The notes: generated by a model from the sequence alone, not told the origin. A DNA stretch of 64,000 nucleotides from Vitellaria paradoxa (GCA_019916065.1 CM034236.1:14957167-15021166), one strand, 5' to 3'. Shown: positions 12,500 to 24,609, counted from the stretch's first letter. A program made the numbers and translations.

Positions 12500-13720
12500 T
12501 TAATTCCTACTAATGTATAACAACGATAAAATGGTTATGGATTTCACTCGAATGGCGGAGGATCCTCCAGATCCCCACGTTTCAACCATGGCAATGAAAT
12601 TCTCTAGAGATGGCTTGAGATGGTGTGCATTTACTTTGAACCGATTCTTATTTTTTTGATTTTCAATCTCAATAGCTTCATGTTTAGACACCTCACTATG
12701 ATAAATGGTCCTACCCACTTAGATTGTAGCTTTCTTGGGAACAAATGAAGCTGTGATTTATATAGTAGTACTTTCTGACCTTCGTGAAAGGTTTGTCTTG
12801 CCATGTGCTTATCATGAATGTTTTTTTTTTTTTATCTTTTCTTTGGAAATCTTTGCATTCTCATAAGCATCGTTTTGGAGTTCATCTATTTCTGCCAACT
12901 AGAGTCTACGATGGAGTCCTGCTTTGTTGATATTAGAATTGAAATGCTTAATGGCCTAATAGGCCTTATGTTCTAGTTCAATGGGTAAGTGGCAGGCTTT
13001 ACCATAAACAAGCCGATAAGGTGACATTCCCAATGTTGTCTTATAAGCTATACGATACGCCCACAAGGAGTCAACCAAATGCAAGGACTAGTCTTTATGG
13101 TTAGGATTAATTGTCTTTTCTAAAATTTGCTTAATCTCACGATTAGCAAGCTTTACTTGACCACTTGTTTGAGGATGGTAAGAAATACCTACTTTATGAA
13201 CTACACCATATTTTTGCATAAGAATTCAGATTGGTCCGTTACAAAAATGTTTCCCTTCATAACTAATAATGGCTCTAGGAACTCCAAATCATGAAAAGAT
13301 GTTTTCATGCAAGAATTTTTGTACCACCTTATGATCATTAGTCTATATTGCGATAGCCTCATCCCATTTGGATACATAATCCACCCCCACAAAGATGTAC
13401 TCATATCCAAATGATACATAAAATAATCCTATGAAGTCGATGCCCCAACAATCAAAAACCTTGAGAACAAGAATAGGAGATAATGGCATCATGTTACATC
13501 TTGTCAACTTCCTAATCTTTGACAACAATCACATGGCATACAAAAGTTTTGAACATCTTTAAAAAGAGCGGGCCAATTGAAACCACTTTGAAGAATTTTA
13601 GAAGATGTCTTCATTGCAGAGAAACGATCACGATATGCCTGTGAGTGACAGAATTGTTGGATATCGGGAACCTCCCAATACATCATTTGATAAGTTGATC
13701 AGGACAATACTTAAATAAAA
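12500..13720 (-). pseudogene. Integrase region of element A pol
   Basis: Three blocks in order on the minus strand. A zinc-binding N-terminal domain (13504-13686) has GFNWPALFKD and the Cys pair of CMPCDCCQRLGS. The catalytic core start (13343-13528) has DCWGIDFIG and VGVDYVSKW. The C-terminal block (12500-12718) has EAIEIENQKNKNRFKVN and LKPSLENF, matching the end of Athila integrases. The blocks lie in different frames with stops between, so the enzyme cannot be made. Confidence 0.85.
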
Positions 13721-14026
13721 ATGAATCATCCTAAAAAAATACTTGGACGTTCCTTAAGAATTTTTTTTTGTCCTTTGCGCACCATTCATTTGGAATTTTG
13801 CCAGTCACTAAGTACGTAGTAATATCTACATACCACGAGGGCGTAGTAAAAGATATGGCTGCCACACTAAAGAGATGCTCGTTAGGAAATCCATCACTAA
13901 TCTTAATATTTTCATTGATTCGAAGTTCTTCTGGAAGACGAGATAAGTGATTAGCAATGACATTCTCTACTCCCTTCTTATCTTTTATAACTACGTCAAA
14001 CTCTTGTAAGGGCAGAATCCAACAAA

Positions 14027-14400
14027 TTAACGTGGCTTAGCATCTTTCTTGATTAACAAGTACTTCAAAATAGAATAATCAGTATAAACAATAATTGTTG
14101 AGCCAAGGAGATAAGTTCGGAACTTTTCAAGTCCAAAAACAACTACTAAAAGTTCTTTTTCATTAGTAGAGTAGTTCCTTTGTGCATTATTGAGAGTCTT
14201 ACTTGCATAATGTGCTTTCTTATCCTTGCTTTGGCCTAGTATAGCTCCAACGGCATAGTTACTGGCATCACACATAAACTCGAATAGTTGTGGCCAATCG
14301 GGAGGTTGCAAAATAAGAGCTATGTTTAAGCACTTTTTCAGTTTCTCGAATGCTTTTTGGCATTGAGGGGTCCATTCAAAAGGTATATCTTATGTTAGTA
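14027..14400 (-). pseudogene. RNase H region of element A pol
   Basis: An open stretch of 94 codons with FEFMCDASNYAVGAILGQ, YASKTLNNAQRNYSTNEKE and IIVYTDYSILKYLL, the RNase H fold of Ty3/gypsy polymerases. The conserved Asp of CDAS and Glu of EKE are present. The TD[HY] motif near the end is also kept. The upstream connection to the reverse transcriptase is interrupted. Confidence 0.85.
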
Positions 14401-14635
14401 AGTGACACAAGGGCTTAGTAAGTGAACTGAAAGAAAGAATAAACTACCAATAAAAACTGGTATACCTTAAAAATGAACGAATATCCTTAATGCTTCATAG
14501 GGTCGGGTGCTTGTGGATCAAGTCAACTTGCTTGATCTACTTGTATTCCTACTTCAGAGACGATATGCCCAAGAACAATCCCTCGTTGCACCATAAAATG
14601 GCATTTTCCCAATTTAGTACAACATTTCATTCTTC

Positions 14636-15300
14636 TCATCTAGTTAGAACTCTATCCAGATTGTTCAAGCATTGGTCACAGGAGTCACTGTAGAATGAGA
14701 AATTTTTCATAAAGACTTTTATAATGTCCTTTACCATTTCACTGAAAACACTTACCATACAATGTTGGACCGTAGTTGGAGCATTACAAAGGCCAAATAG
14801 CATTCTTTTGTATGAGAAGGTACCAAAGGGATATGTAAACTCTTGATCCTCTATGGCAACTTCGATTTGATTGTAACACGAATAGCCATCTAAGAAGCAA
14901 TAGAATGCACGTCTAGCTACTCCTCTCAAGTACTTGATCTAGAAATTGCAAAGGAAAAATGGTTTTTACGAGTTACAACATTGAGTTTTCAATAGTCAAT
15001 GCACACTCTCCATCCTGTTTGAACTCGAATGAGTACCAATTCGTTATTTTTATTTTTACAACTGTAACACCTAACTTTTTTGGCATGATTTGTGTTGGGC
15101 TTACCCACTTAGAGTCAGATATCAGGTATATAATCCCTACGTCCAATAATTTGAGTACTTCAACCCTTATTATTTTTTTCATATTTAGATTGAGAGGTCT
15201 TTGCATTTGACGAACTGGTTTAGTGTATTCTTCCAAATAGATACAATGTATGCAGAGTACGAGACTTATTCCAATCAAGTCAGCTATGACCATGCTAATG
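14636..15300 (-). pseudogene. Reverse transcriptase of element A, active site lost
   Basis: Two open pieces. 14973-15293 holds the fingers/palm start (LKLLDVGIIYLISDSKWVSP) and 14636-14929 the palm (AFYCFLDGYSCYNQIEVA, then FGLCNAP). The catalytic aspartate pair should follow FM; here the codons at 14702-14707 give FMKNFS, so both Asp are gone. Element B keeps FMDDF at the same place. Together with the frameshift between the pieces this is a dead enzyme. Confidence 0.88.
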
Positions 15301-15675
15301 TGGTTCTATGTTTTTGGAGTAGTTCAACTAGTTGAGTCAATTACTTGGGTGTTAGTTGAGTAGAAATTACTACAGGGAAGGTTTTTGCCGCTCGTAGAAA
15401 AGCATACTTTAAATGATTTGGCAGTGGTTCTCTTTCGAGACTTAGTGCTTTTATATTAGAAGCTTACGTTATTTTTTCCAGTGGTTCTAGTTTTTCGAAA
15501 GGTAGCACCCAACTAGCTACTGCCATGATTTGACCTATTTCAAGTAATTTGTAAAGGTTCCTGGCTTTATCAGTTACGTCAGTGCTTTCTAAGAGTCCTT
15601 CACTAAAACAAATTGTCTTTTCCAAAGGATAATCATAAAACTCTCAGTCTATGTATTCTTGGACTATAGCCTTAA

Positions 15676-16150
15676 TCATATCCACCTATTGAATTCTAGA
15701 CTCCTCCTTTGGTTGTTTAAAAAATTAAAAATGTTTGTTTCAAAAGTAATGGTGCCAAAGGACATTTTAAAAGAACCCCTCTTGCAATTAATAAGAGAAT
15801 TTAATGTTGCGAGGAATGGTCTACATAAGGTAACTAGAGTCTGATTTTGTGCAGATATATTAGTTAAGGGTTGTGTATCAAGGATTATAAAATCCACTGG
15901 GAAACAAAAATTCTCTACTTTAACCAATACATCTTCTACTACTCTATGAGGTGTTCTAATAGATCTATTTTCCAGCTGGAGAGTAACATGAGTAGGCTTC
16001 AACTCTCCTAAGCCTAATTGTATATAGACGGAATAGGGCAATGGATTCACACTTGGCCCCAAGTCAAGTAGTACATTATCTATATGATACTCCCTAATAT
16101 AGCATGAAATTGCAGGACAACCAGGGTCGTTATACTTGGGAAGTGCATGA
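15676..16150 (-). pseudogene. Retroviral-type aspartic protease region of element A
   Basis: Homologous to the Athila protease: the active-site motif LLDLGPSVNPLPYSVY (catalytic Asp kept), GLGELKPT, the flap-side VVEDVLVKVENFCFPVDF, and RPFLAT near the end, where the family usually has GRPFLAT. It would cleave the Gag-Pol polyprotein. The frame is broken from its neighbours by stops; the open part is 15676-16062, with the active-site Asp just upstream. Confidence 0.8.
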
Positions 16151-17084
16151 CTCTAAGTGATAGCACTTGCTTGTTCTGTTAGAAATGCCTTTTCCTTCAC
16201 ATGTAATCCCCTCTTAACAACATTGAATTCTTTTAAAAATCTTGCATAAGAGGGAATTTTTTTTATGGCATCTAATAGAGGTATGTTGATTTTAACTTGC
16301 TTGAATAACTCCATCATCTCTGTGTACTGAGCTTCTTTCTTACTATTTAAGAATCTTTAAGTAAATAGTAATTTAGGAACATATTCATTTGATGTATTCT
16401 TTGGCTTTTCATTTTCTTCTTTCTCTTTTTCTCCTTCCACAGCCTATTTATGTCTTTTCTTATCCATTGCTGGATATACTTGTTTATCCATCTTTGATTG
16501 ATCTTCTACTATCCACTTAGGTTCCAACTTTTTCCTAGGCTTAGCTACTCTAGGGTGAATGGTTTTACTTATAACTTTATAAATCGTAAGTGTCGTGACA
16601 ACTTGTGTTTACTCAAAATTTATTTAGGTGCTAGTAGATCCTTTAGTTTGATTTGCTTGAGCTACTGGATTTGGTCGTGGTTGAGCAGGTAGCTAAACCC
16701 TTAGGTTAATTACTCAACCCTTGAGTTATAATAGTCAATTGACTTTTTATGTCATCTATAGCTCGGTTGTTTTGAGCCCACAATGTTGATTGTGTTTCCA
16801 TAAACTGCTGAAGTGTCTCTTCGGTGGAACATTTATTTAGAGGTAAATATGTATTCTAGGATAGTCCCAAATTCTAAGTTTGTCCAGAGGTAGGGAATGG
16901 AACTTGAGGTATTGGTAAAGGTGGAGCAGCATGATATTGCTGAGGCATTGATGCTCCATCGTTCCTCTATCCAAAATTAGGGTGGTTCTTCCATCCTAAA
17001 TTGTAAGTTTCAGAATAGGGGTTTCCCCCTTGGTTTATTCCCTAATATGGTGGACAGAATTGGTTTACGGCTTTAACAGGAAGT

Positions 17085-17969
17085 TTATGGGGTTGCTGCA
17101 TTTGTATTGTTTCTCTCCACAATGGTATGGTTAGACAGTTTGTCAATTCTATGTGATTGACTATCGCATGCATGGCAATAAACATTCGTTATAGGCTCTT
17201 TGACAACAAGTATTTCTTTCTTGATCTTCAATATCTCAATCTCTCTTGTTAAGGTTGCAATCTTTGTTTTGAGACTATCATCTTTATTCAATTGATGTAC
17301 TCCTTTAGGCGTACTACTTGCGGTTTGACTATGCTTTGCTCCTGTATTATCCCAAGTTTGTGCATTTTCAACTAAAAAGCTAAAAAATTCATATGCTTGT
17401 TCAGAAGTTTTGTTATATAATTGCCCATTACACATGGTTTCCACAAACTGCTTGAGTTGTGGCGTCAGTGATCCAAAGAAAATACTTACAAGACGCCACA
17501 TCTCAAATTTGTGGCAAGGGCATGAATGCAGTAAGGTCTTAAACCTCTCCCAACATTGATAGAAGGTTTTGATTGGCTGAGAAGCAAAATTCAAGATTTG
17601 ATGTTGAATAGCATCGTTTCTATTTGGTGGGAATAATTTCTTTAAGAATTTTGCTTGTATGTCATCCCATGAGTGATTGGAATTCAGTTGCACAAATTCA
17701 AATCAGCTAGCGGCTTTATCATTAAGAGAGAAAGGAAAAAGCCTTATGAAGACTAGATCAATGGGATAGTTTTGATCCCTGAAAGTCACATAAATATTCC
17801 TAAATTGAGTTAGATGCTTATAAAGGTTTTTAGATCCCATACCATGAAAGGTTGGAAGGAGTTGGATTATCCCTGGCTTGAAGTTAAAGGGTCTTTGGTT
17901 GTCAGGCCATATTAAACAGGATTCAGGTGCATGTCTCTCCTGTTGAAGATAATCCCTCGTGGACCTCAC
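17085..17969 (-). pseudogene. Gag of element A, split by one nonsense codon
   Basis: Retrotransposon Gag with the usual HLTQFRNIYVTFRDQNYP, HSWDDIQAKFLKKLFPP and QCWERFKTLL blocks. A single TGA at 17700-17702 splits it into 17703-17969 and 17085-17693; the same position in element B encodes Trp (RWFEF), so it is a Trp-to-stop change. The zinc knuckle near the C-terminus starts CHACDSQSH but the last Cys is missing (replaced by Leu). Confidence 0.88.
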
Positions 17970-18320
17970 AGGAGGTGCCTGAGGTTGACTAGTAGGATCT
18001 TGTAGTTAGCCTACACCTTCACCTGGGAGATTTGCTATTTTAGGTGTAAAAGGGTTTTAAATATCAACTAAGGGGCCAAAAGGTTCAAAAAGTGGGCTAA
18101 GAATATTGGAACGTTGAAGTCTACATGATTCCCTTTGAATCCAAGTGCTCATACATAATAAAGTCAATACTGGCATTTAGATGATACCTATTGGCATTCG
18201 AATGGTAATACACAGTATTAAAGAAAAGATATATTATTTTTATTTTTTTTGAGAAAAAAAAAAAGAAAATACGGATCACTTTAACTTAGGTTATCCTAGA
18301 AAACAAGAAAATTTTGGCTC

Positions 18321-18337
18321 TCCCGACAATGGTGCCA
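18321..18337 (-). other. Primer-binding site of element A (tRNA-Asp type)
   Basis: On the minus strand TGGCACCATTGTCGGGA lies 10 bases inside the 5' LTR. It matches the Athila tRNA-Asp site TGGCGCCGTTGCCGGGG at 13 of 17 bases, and every mismatch is G-to-A or C-to-T, consistent with decay of methylated DNA. Confidence 0.85.
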
Positions 18338-18347
18338 AAAACTTGAC

Positions 18348-19851
18348 TGCTCCAAATAAACTCAAATAAAATACCTCCCAAGTGCAAAAAAGGGGGTAGT
18401 GTAGTTTAATCCTAGTGAGACTAGGTATTGAATTCTCAGGGAAGCTAGTGTTTCCAAAATCCAAGTTTTCTAAGTTTAGCTATTCTAAGTTTCCAATTGT
18501 TGAAAGGTAAATTTGATTTGAATGATGGGTTCTTTTTATTACTAATCCTAAAAGTTATCAAATAGCAATCAAATTTAATACCTTAACTATAAAATTGCAA
18601 GTATTAAAATGAACTAAAGAGCAAGCACTCAAATTAATTCTACTTTAAATAATGAACTAGTAAAATTCAAACTAAATTAAACTAAAGCAAGGTAATAAAA
18701 TCTAGAGCTTTGAATGAATGATAAACAACTTGATTCAACTTACAAATCCAGATAGGTTAATTATTTTCAAATTGAATGCGAATATTATCTTTGTTTAAAT
18801 TTCATGTTTAGGAAAAATAAACTGCAAGATGTTATCATTAAATTAAATTGTTTCAAAACTCAGTTTTGAATTCATATTTGGAAAAGAAAAATTGGAAAGA
18901 CATTCTTATTAATTCGTCTTTGGTCCAAACTTGATTTATTTGATTTCAAAAATATGCAACCATTATAATCATATCATAGCATTAGGGATTTTAAGAAAAT
19001 ATGATCAATATTATATGTTTTTGGAAGCTTTTGAATCTAATGAAATCAGTTTAGAAAATAGAAACTCTAACATGCAAGATTAACCTTGCATGTAAGGTTC
19101 GTGTGGCATTCAATCGTCAAATAATAACCTACCCATCATTGGGTTGAATAAAGAAGAAAAATCTAGCCCAACATCATTATAAACAACCAAACACAACGCA
19201 TAGAAAAGAACAATGGAAAATAAAAAGAATGCATTAAGAAAAACCTAAAAGTTTATTACTTCTATAGAATGTCTGATGAACAAAACATTCGATCTAATGC
19301 GTGAAAACACAAACAATATAAGAAAAGTTGTAAGAACTAAGCCCTTGAAAATTGAATATGAACAGTCGTCCCAAGTTTGAACAATAAAACCATATATATA
19401 CAACAAAACCTTAAACTGAAATAGAAAAAACGAGTTAATTCTGGATCATCGCGTCTAGACGACAAGAACAAAAATCTAATTTTAAGAATCCAAAAACTTT
19501 CTAAGTAGTGGAACTATTTGTGATTGGAAAATGGCGTTCGAATGCCAGATTCCCCTCGGATGGTAATGCCAAATTTTTGATTTCTTCAATATTTTCTTTA
19601 GTTTCTTTCATAGCTGCTTTGATGCCATCCAGGTTGAATGTCTGCAGGTCTGGACTTGAACAGCGAAGAGACTTTCATCATTTTTATCCGTTTCATCCTT
19701 GATAATCTTACTATTTTCTGTCATTTCTCTGCATTTTAAAGATAGAAACCATTAGAACTTAAAATAAATAAAATCTTTCCTAATTAATCAATGAATGCAT
19801 GTTTTATGACTTAATTTGAAGATTATAAATTACACTTTTCAAGTCTAATCA
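18348..19851 (-). repeat. 5' LTR of Athila element A
   Basis: Plus strand starts TGCTCC at 18348 and ends AATCA at 19851, followed by the TSD CTCAC. It aligns with 5652-7059. It contains the hairpin (18411-18425) and dyad copies at 19452-19461 (perfect palindrome CGTCTAGACG) and 19533-19546. Confidence 0.9.
18411..18425 (-). other. Conserved hairpin near the LTR 3' end
   Basis: CCTAGTGAGACTAGG: a 5-bp stem with a 5-base loop, about 65 bases from the LTR end. Counterparts occur at 5713-5727, 52963-52977 and 63597-63611 with paired base changes. Confidence 0.6.
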
Positions 19852-20019
19852 CTCACCGCCAGTGCTTGATTGAGAATACGAAAGTTGTGATTGGAGAAAA
19901 TAGGTATTAAGTTTACTTACTAGAATTTCTTTATTGAAAGTTATTTACTAGTTAGAACTTAACTTTAAACAGAATATTTTTGAAAATTTTGAATTATGAA
20001 ATTTAAAGTCAAATTATAA

Positions 20020-20718
20020 ATTATGTATTGTGACAAAAAGACTTGTCACAAAAAAGGTAAAGTGTGAACAAAACGGTTGTCACAGCACCTCACATTTTTA
20101 TAATTATTCAAAATTGTGTTATCACCAAACACATAACTTTTGATGGAAGAGATTGTTACTAGCTATAGTTATTGTGACAATGAAATCATCTGTCACTACT
20201 ATATATTTTTAGTGACAGGAGATAAGATTGCCACTGCCCATAGTTTCGTGACAATGAAATCGTCCGTCATTATTGTGTACTTTTAGTGACAAGATATAAT
20301 ATTGTCATTGGCAATAGTTTTTGTGATAATGCAGTCACTCATCACTGTAACATACTTTTAGTGACGAGATATATAGTCACTATAAGGATGCATTTTTTTT
20401 TTATTTTGAAAAAAATAAAAAAATTCTATAATGTCAACCTTATAGGACTCTATGACAAGATTTTATGTCATAAAATATGACAATTAAAGATGGATTTAGT
20501 GGTCACAAAAAGTAATTTTTTTGTGACGACATGCACTTATCATTGAAATTTAACTCTAGTGATAACAAAATATTATCATCACATCAGGTTTTAGTAATGA
20601 GACTATAAGCAGCAACATATAGTTCTCACTGATGTTGTCACTAAAAGTTTTCTATGACAAAGGTAATACTTTCAACGACGACTTTTGTTGTCACTAAAGC
20701 ACATTTTTTTTTGTATTG
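20020..20718. mobile_element. CACTA-like (EnSpm) non-autonomous remnant with subterminal repeats
   Basis: Dense in short motifs GTGACAA, TTTTAGTGACR and GTCACTA in both orientations, as in subterminal regions of plant CACTA transposons. Three tandem units of about 75 bp start at 20166, 20241 and 20315 (each TAGTTNNTGTGA). The right end TTGTCACTAAAGC plus a T-run and TTGTATTG near 20718 resembles a decayed CACTA terminus (TTTCTTGTAGTG). No clear left terminus, TSD or transposase is seen. Confidence 0.5.
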
Positions 20719-21368
20719 TTGCCATCCATAGATTGCTTCTTGAATACTCGGTGTTAATCTCCTAGAATAAGTAAAACTCTTCACACACATGGATAGAAGC
20801 CATAGTCCGTGTGTTTGTTCAAACCAAACAATGGCACTAATCTTAAACCTAAATACCAATATTTTATGAATACAAAATGCAATCTTTATAAATCAGTATT
20901 CTTTTTGATGAATTAGATGCAGATAATATAATGATGAATAGGTGTCTATTCTGAATTTAATTTTTAAAATGGAAGGAATGATTCTTAGAATTTAAATATT
21001 GAATAACTAACTCTACAAACCAAACCAAATCGAGCTGGCCAGATGGATCCACTTCTACAAAAATAGGGTGCCTTTTGGTCCTCGCCTTAGTCCAAACCTA
21101 GAATATATAAGATCTAGAATTTTTCTTCTTTTTTTTTTTTTTTGAATGGGGGACAAACCTACTTAGTCCTTTGCCAAGCAAACATTTTGAAGATATTTTT
21201 TATTCTCCTAATTCATAAATTTTGAATAAGTGAATACATGAAATTAATATTTATATCGAAAGCTCTTAATTCCAATGTGTACCCCTAGTTCATAATATGT
21301 GGACCCTTTTTATTTTTGACTCGAAGTCTCTTAATATTCATGTTCAAAACATTCAAAACATGAAATTT
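20719..21368. other. Spacer, nothing supported
   Basis: AT-rich sequence between the CACTA-like remnant and element E. No gene, RNA or terminal repeat is recognised. It ends in CTAAC (21369-21373), the left TSD of E. Confidence 0.5.
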
Positions 21369-21373
21369 CTAAC

Positions 21374-22013
21374 TGATGCAATGCTTGATAGCTAGCATTG
21401 ATCAAACACCTTTTTCACAAACAATAAAATTCTAGAATAGGGTAGAACTCACAGTAGGTAGGCAATCACTTAGAATAATAGGGAATAAAGTGTAAAACAC
21501 TCAGTTTAATTATTCATCAAATCTCCTTGAATCTATAAGTTTACAATTCTTAAATAGAAATCCTAACTAGAAAATAAGAAACTGAATAATATAAAATAGG
21601 GTTGGTTTATTTGCACTCCACAAATAGGTTCTTGCACTCCGTTTTACTTTTTCATCAAATAGAATTACATAATTACCTTCATTTTTTTAATAAGATGTGT
21701 TGTATAATTTTAATGGCATAAATACTCTTTTACAAGAATTAGGATAATTATGTAATTTTATTTAATAAAAAAGTAAAGGGAAGTGCAAGAAGTGCAACTA
21801 GGTCCACCTTATAAATATGGAAAATAAATTATTTCCATCATTAGAGTATTTTTAACTTTATAAGTAGACTAAATAAACTATTCCAGAAATATTTTTGAAA
21901 ATAGGTAAATATTCTAAATTAATTCTAATATCTAAATATAATCTTTGGTGAGTATCCAAACAAGGAAAGAAATTTCCATAATAGAATATTATTACCATCT
22001 TCACCCTGCATCA
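21374..22013 (-). repeat. 3' LTR of element E (with MITE inside)
   Basis: Aligns with 35358-35756 on both sides of a roughly 210-bp insertion (21599-21809). Ends CACCCTGCATCA. Confidence 0.85.
21599..21809. mobile_element. MITE in the left LTR of E
   Basis: About 210 bp, absent from the other LTR. It has long imperfect terminal inverted repeats: CTTGCACTCCGTTTTACTTT on the left pairs with the complement of AAAGTAAAGGGAAGTGCAAG on the right, and AGAATTACATAATTACCTT with its mirror near 21745-21765. Flanks are TATAAAATA (21590-21598) and TATAAATAT (21810-21818), an imperfect 9-bp duplication of LTR sequence, which would fit a Mutator-like MITE. No coding sequence. Confidence 0.75.
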
Positions 22014-22028
22014 TTCTTCCCCTATTGG
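22014..22028 (-). other. Polypurine tract of element E
   Basis: Minus strand CCAATAGGGGAAGAA directly before the LTR start TGATGCAGGG. Confidence 0.7.
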
Positions 22029-22287
22029 AAGGAATTCGTCCTCGAATTTGGACCTTCATACTCTAATGATTTTTTAGTATGAAAATATCATTATACCACA
22101 GAGAAATATACTTTTTCACCAAAATATCAACTGAATTCTTCAAAAATTTCTTCAATTGCATAATCGATAAATTTTCGCAAAATCCATTTATGAATGGATC
22201 ATTGTAATAAGAAGATAGCTTGATTGATTGTTTTCCATGACCATTTTCAATTTCAAAAATTTCTTATTCAACTAATAAAATCTTCCC

Positions 22288-22606
22288 CTACAACTTTTCC
22301 CTCTTAAATTGGCCTTCATCATGAAATATATTTTTATCTGAGCCATTATCTGAATAAATGGAAGTAGAAATCGGTAATATATCATCATAATCATCATATA
22401 TTGGAGGTGAATTCCAATCTACTTGAGGTTCAATTGAAGCTTCAACCATCTGAGGTTCTTTGTCAAAAATTGGATTTTTACTCCAATTAACAATTGAGTC
22501 AGAAATCATGGTTGATGTGAATAGAAACTCCTCTAATTGCATACTTCCATTAGACTTAGGAATGTCTATCTTCAATTCTGATTTCCACCGACAGTTATCA
22601 ATTTTC
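22288..22606 (-). pseudogene. Gag/linker fragment of element E
   Basis: An open frame containing KIDIPKSNG and LEEFLF (the start of a plant gypsy Gag core), then an acidic stretch with PPIYDDYDDILP as found between gag and pol in some gypsy families. Most of Gag is missing, so an internal deletion is inferred. The upstream part lies across element C at 35079-35333. It ends at TSD GTAGC (22607-22611). Confidence 0.6.
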
Positions 22607-22611
22607 GTAGC

Positions 22612-24588
22612 TATCACACCCCACTTAAGGATGTAATCGATCGAGTACCTCAAGCTTTAGCCCAAGAAACACAAAAGCCTAATCGTTATTCAAACAAAAT
22701 CAACTATAGAGACATCAATGATAAAATAACCTTTCCATTTACAATCAAAAGATTAGAAAAATGTTCTACTAACATCCCAAACTTAATACAACAAAATATT
22801 AATAATTAAAATACTCTAAATTATCAAAACTCTAGTCCAGCTACGAAATATAATCCATAAAATAATTATAAAACTTTTTCTTAAGAGGCCATAATTTAAG
22901 GTCCCATCTGCTAGACTCCATGCCTAATTCTCTTTATACTTACCTAAAAAATATAAAACAAAGGGTGAGTTAAAAACCCAATGAATGGATTGCTAAGCCA
23001 AACATAATAATAGTAACTTTAAAAATAATAGCTTTTTTAATAAACAATTTGACCAAGAAAATTCTAAGTAAATAATTTTCATGTATAATTTATGGTAATT
23101 TAAAAACCTACACATCAGAGTGCAACAACACATAAATTAGTACATCAATCACAATAGTGATGGTAAACATTAATCTGTGGATTATCACATGGAAATTAAT
23201 TATCATATGTGCCAATATAAATTCTTATGGGCAATGCCCATTAGATCTAATATCGTACTTTGAGTCACCCAATTTGGCTCTTAGGTTCTTTTTTAAGTTG
23301 ATCCAATTGAGATTACTAGGGTTTTACGAGCTTGTTTCTATAATCGTTGAGAACTAGGGTCACTACAGTTTTCACGGGCCTATTCCATAGTTGCAAAAGT
23401 CACACTACTTAAGGAGCTTGTCCCATGAACTTTTATTTCAATTCAAATAACCACAATTGATTATTTATCAAAATCCCATAAAATTAAAGTAAACCCAAGT
23501 GCTCAAACAATTTTCCCTATGTTTAATAATATAAAATATAGAATTTCTTAATTAACATAAACAAAATTTCACAAATACCAGTTTACAAAATCTAACTTTG
23601 AAGACATTTATGCAAGGATCAATTTATAAATTTTTATACTAGCTTGACAAATAGTTCACTTGAAGTCCAAAGATGTAAATGTAAAATAAATTAGGATAAT
23701 TTATCATAATCCTGAATACAAAAATATAAATACCTATTATTTAAAATCTATCTTAAATTAAAAAAATTATTGAATACAATCCTTCCTCATCAAATTACTA
23801 AAATTAAACTAATTAATCTTAAATAACCTCAAAAACTATTTGGTAAAGTGAACTCTAATTATATATATACTTTCCAATCACAAATTAATCCAATCTACTA
23901 GTCTCGACCCTTATATATATAAACGTTTGATACACACACATTATGTATATATATCCACATGTCCTCTTAAGCTATAAAGATCAAGTGTTGTGTAGTGGAA
24001 AGGATGTCTTTTTTCTTTTCCTTTTCTTTTTTTTTCTTTTTGACATTTTGCTAAATAATCAACTTTACATATATATATATATATATATTGTGTAGCAGTA
24101 GTCTTTCATATATATATATTTTTTCAAAACTTGTGGAAGAAACCCACAGCATGCATGTATATATATTCGAACACCTCTTTTAATCAAATACCTACTTCCT
24201 CAATGGGTCATTCACCCATCAATCTAAACTAAAAAAAAAAAATAGATAACTAGCATGTGCAATTGTGCAATTTTTCTATTTCCTGCTGCAGCTTATCTCT
24301 CTTTTCTCTTCTCTCTCTTGATTCTAAATATAAGAAAACCTAAGATGACACACCTTATTTATATATATAGTTCCTTTAATAAGGTGTCATCATGCCTATT
24401 AAAATTTTAGTGGACCTCTAATGACATTTCAATGGTAATAATTTTTTAAAACATCCATTGGTCCACATTTATCCAAACTAAGTAAAATTATTTAAATATT
24501 TCTTAAATAAAGCCAACTAATTTAAATAAATAAAAATATAACACATAATTAAAGTAAATAATAATTAATTTATTTCTAGGTTATAACA
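22612..24588 (-). repeat. 3' LTR of element C
   Basis: Aligns with 32951-35073, including the shared TCAAGTGTTGTGTAGTGGAA block and TA microsatellites. The plus-strand start is TATCACACCCC (TG decayed to TA) and the end GGTTATAACA. Confidence 0.88.
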
Positions 24589-24600
24589 TTCTCCCCCGTT
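24589..24600 (-). other. Polypurine tract of element C
   Basis: Minus strand AACGGGGGAGAA immediately before LTR start TGTTATAACC. Confidence 0.8.
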
Positions 24601-24609
24601 AAAAAGAGT

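Larger units (their letters stand above)
5652..19851 (-). mobile_element. Athila-type Ty3/gypsy retrotransposon A (full length, inactive)
   Basis: A 14.2-kb element on the minus strand with two related LTRs (5652-7059 and 18348-19851), a tRNA-Asp-type primer-binding site next to the right LTR, a polypurine tract next to the left LTR, gag (17.0-18.0 kb), protease, reverse transcriptase, RNase H, integrase (down to 12.5 kb) and a third ORF after pol (10.4-11.3 kb). The order, PBS and third ORF fit the Athila lineage. TSDs are CTAAC (5647-5651) and CTCAC (19852-19856), one mismatch. The LTRs differ by many substitutions and a roughly 100-bp indel, so the insertion is old. All reading frames carry stops or frameshifts. 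Confidence 0.92.

Noticed and set aside
14959..15210. Plus-strand frame opposite the reverse transcriptase of A
   Set aside because: Antisense shadow of the RT sequence.
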